DNA from: Flammulina velutipes
Lineage: Eukaryota; Basidiomycota; Agaricomycetes; Agaricales; Physalacriaceae
NCBI GenBank assembly: GCA_011800155.1
Contig: CM022372.1
Coordinates: forward strand, 2,232,001 to 2,296,000
DNA length: 64,000 nt
Reading direction: 5' to 3'
A model generated the notes under the pieces. The model had not been told where the DNA came from and ran no database searches. It saw only the letters and a list, made by a program, of their open reading frames with translations. Positions 63,880 to 64,000 of the stretch are shown in pieces (the first letter of the stretch is position 1; every line of letters begins with the position of its first letter). Both the position numbers and the translations under genes were made by a program.

Positions 63880-64000
63880 ACGCGGCTCCATAGGGCCATA
63901 GTAGTAAAGAAATAAGTACAGACTTGTACGGTGTATTTTCAAATCGGGAACAAGATGATCCTTTCGCAGTGTTTTGGTTCCGAGTATGATGCGTCGAAGA
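63880..64000. other. 3' flank of the terpene synthase
   Basis: Too short for a gene call; presumably 3' untranslated and downstream sequence. Confidence 0.3.

Overview
The window is nuclear DNA of a filamentous basidiomycete, most likely an agaricomycete. Genes are broken by many introns of about 36-60 nt with GT..AG ends. Several families are typical of mushrooms: DUF6534 and DUF6535 membrane proteins, an SC15-like secreted protein, a sesquiterpene synthase with a DEHTD metal motif, F-box proteins with an N-terminal coiled coil, and P450s. I saw no bacterial operons, CRISPR arrays, rRNA or tRNA genes. Gene models come from reading splice sites by eye; those whose exon lengths sum to a multiple of three are stated as such.

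Layout. 1-17 kb: a P450 cut by the window edge, a DUF6534 membrane protein, an SC15-like secreted protein, a 93-bp inverted repeat ending in the promoter of an MFS transporter, a zinc alcohol dehydrogenase, a GFA/CENP-V protein, an RSC1/RSC2 bromodomain-BAH subunit, a relic P450 tail and a second DUF6534 gene. 17-39 kb: two tandem SDR genes, then an inverted segmental duplication of about 4 kb. Its arms (about 19.3-23.6 kb and 35.4-39.2 kb) each carry a DUF6535 gene plus SDR sequence, intact on the left and a broken fragment on the right. Just inside the arms sit two diverged paralogues of an unrecognised, probably secreted family, also in inverted orientation. The centre holds a GH43 arabinanase and the squalene epoxidase ERG1, and an F-box gene lies near the right arm. 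39-44 kb: a Vps62/DUF946-type protein, an unrecognised gene and a 1.5-kb non-coding stretch. 44-50.5 kb: a ten-exon, 1,995-codon RHS/YD-repeat protein of bacterial architecture. 50.8-64 kb: threonyl-tRNA synthetase with an apparent mitochondrial leader, cytidine deaminase, a GH95 fucosidase, and a divergent P450 / sesquiterpene synthase pair.

How the genes may work together. The right end looks like a small sesquiterpenoid locus (terpene synthase plus P450). GH43 and GH95 are secreted enzymes acting on plant polysaccharide side chains. ERG1, RSC1/2, THS1 and CDD1 are housekeeping genes. Among them lie fast-evolving accessory genes (DUF6535, the unknown secreted pair, SDRs, RHS) together with small repeats. 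The most unusual item is the intact, intron-bearing RHS gene. Next come the inverted duplication and a palindromic element found beside both DUF6535 genes and upstream of the F-box gene.
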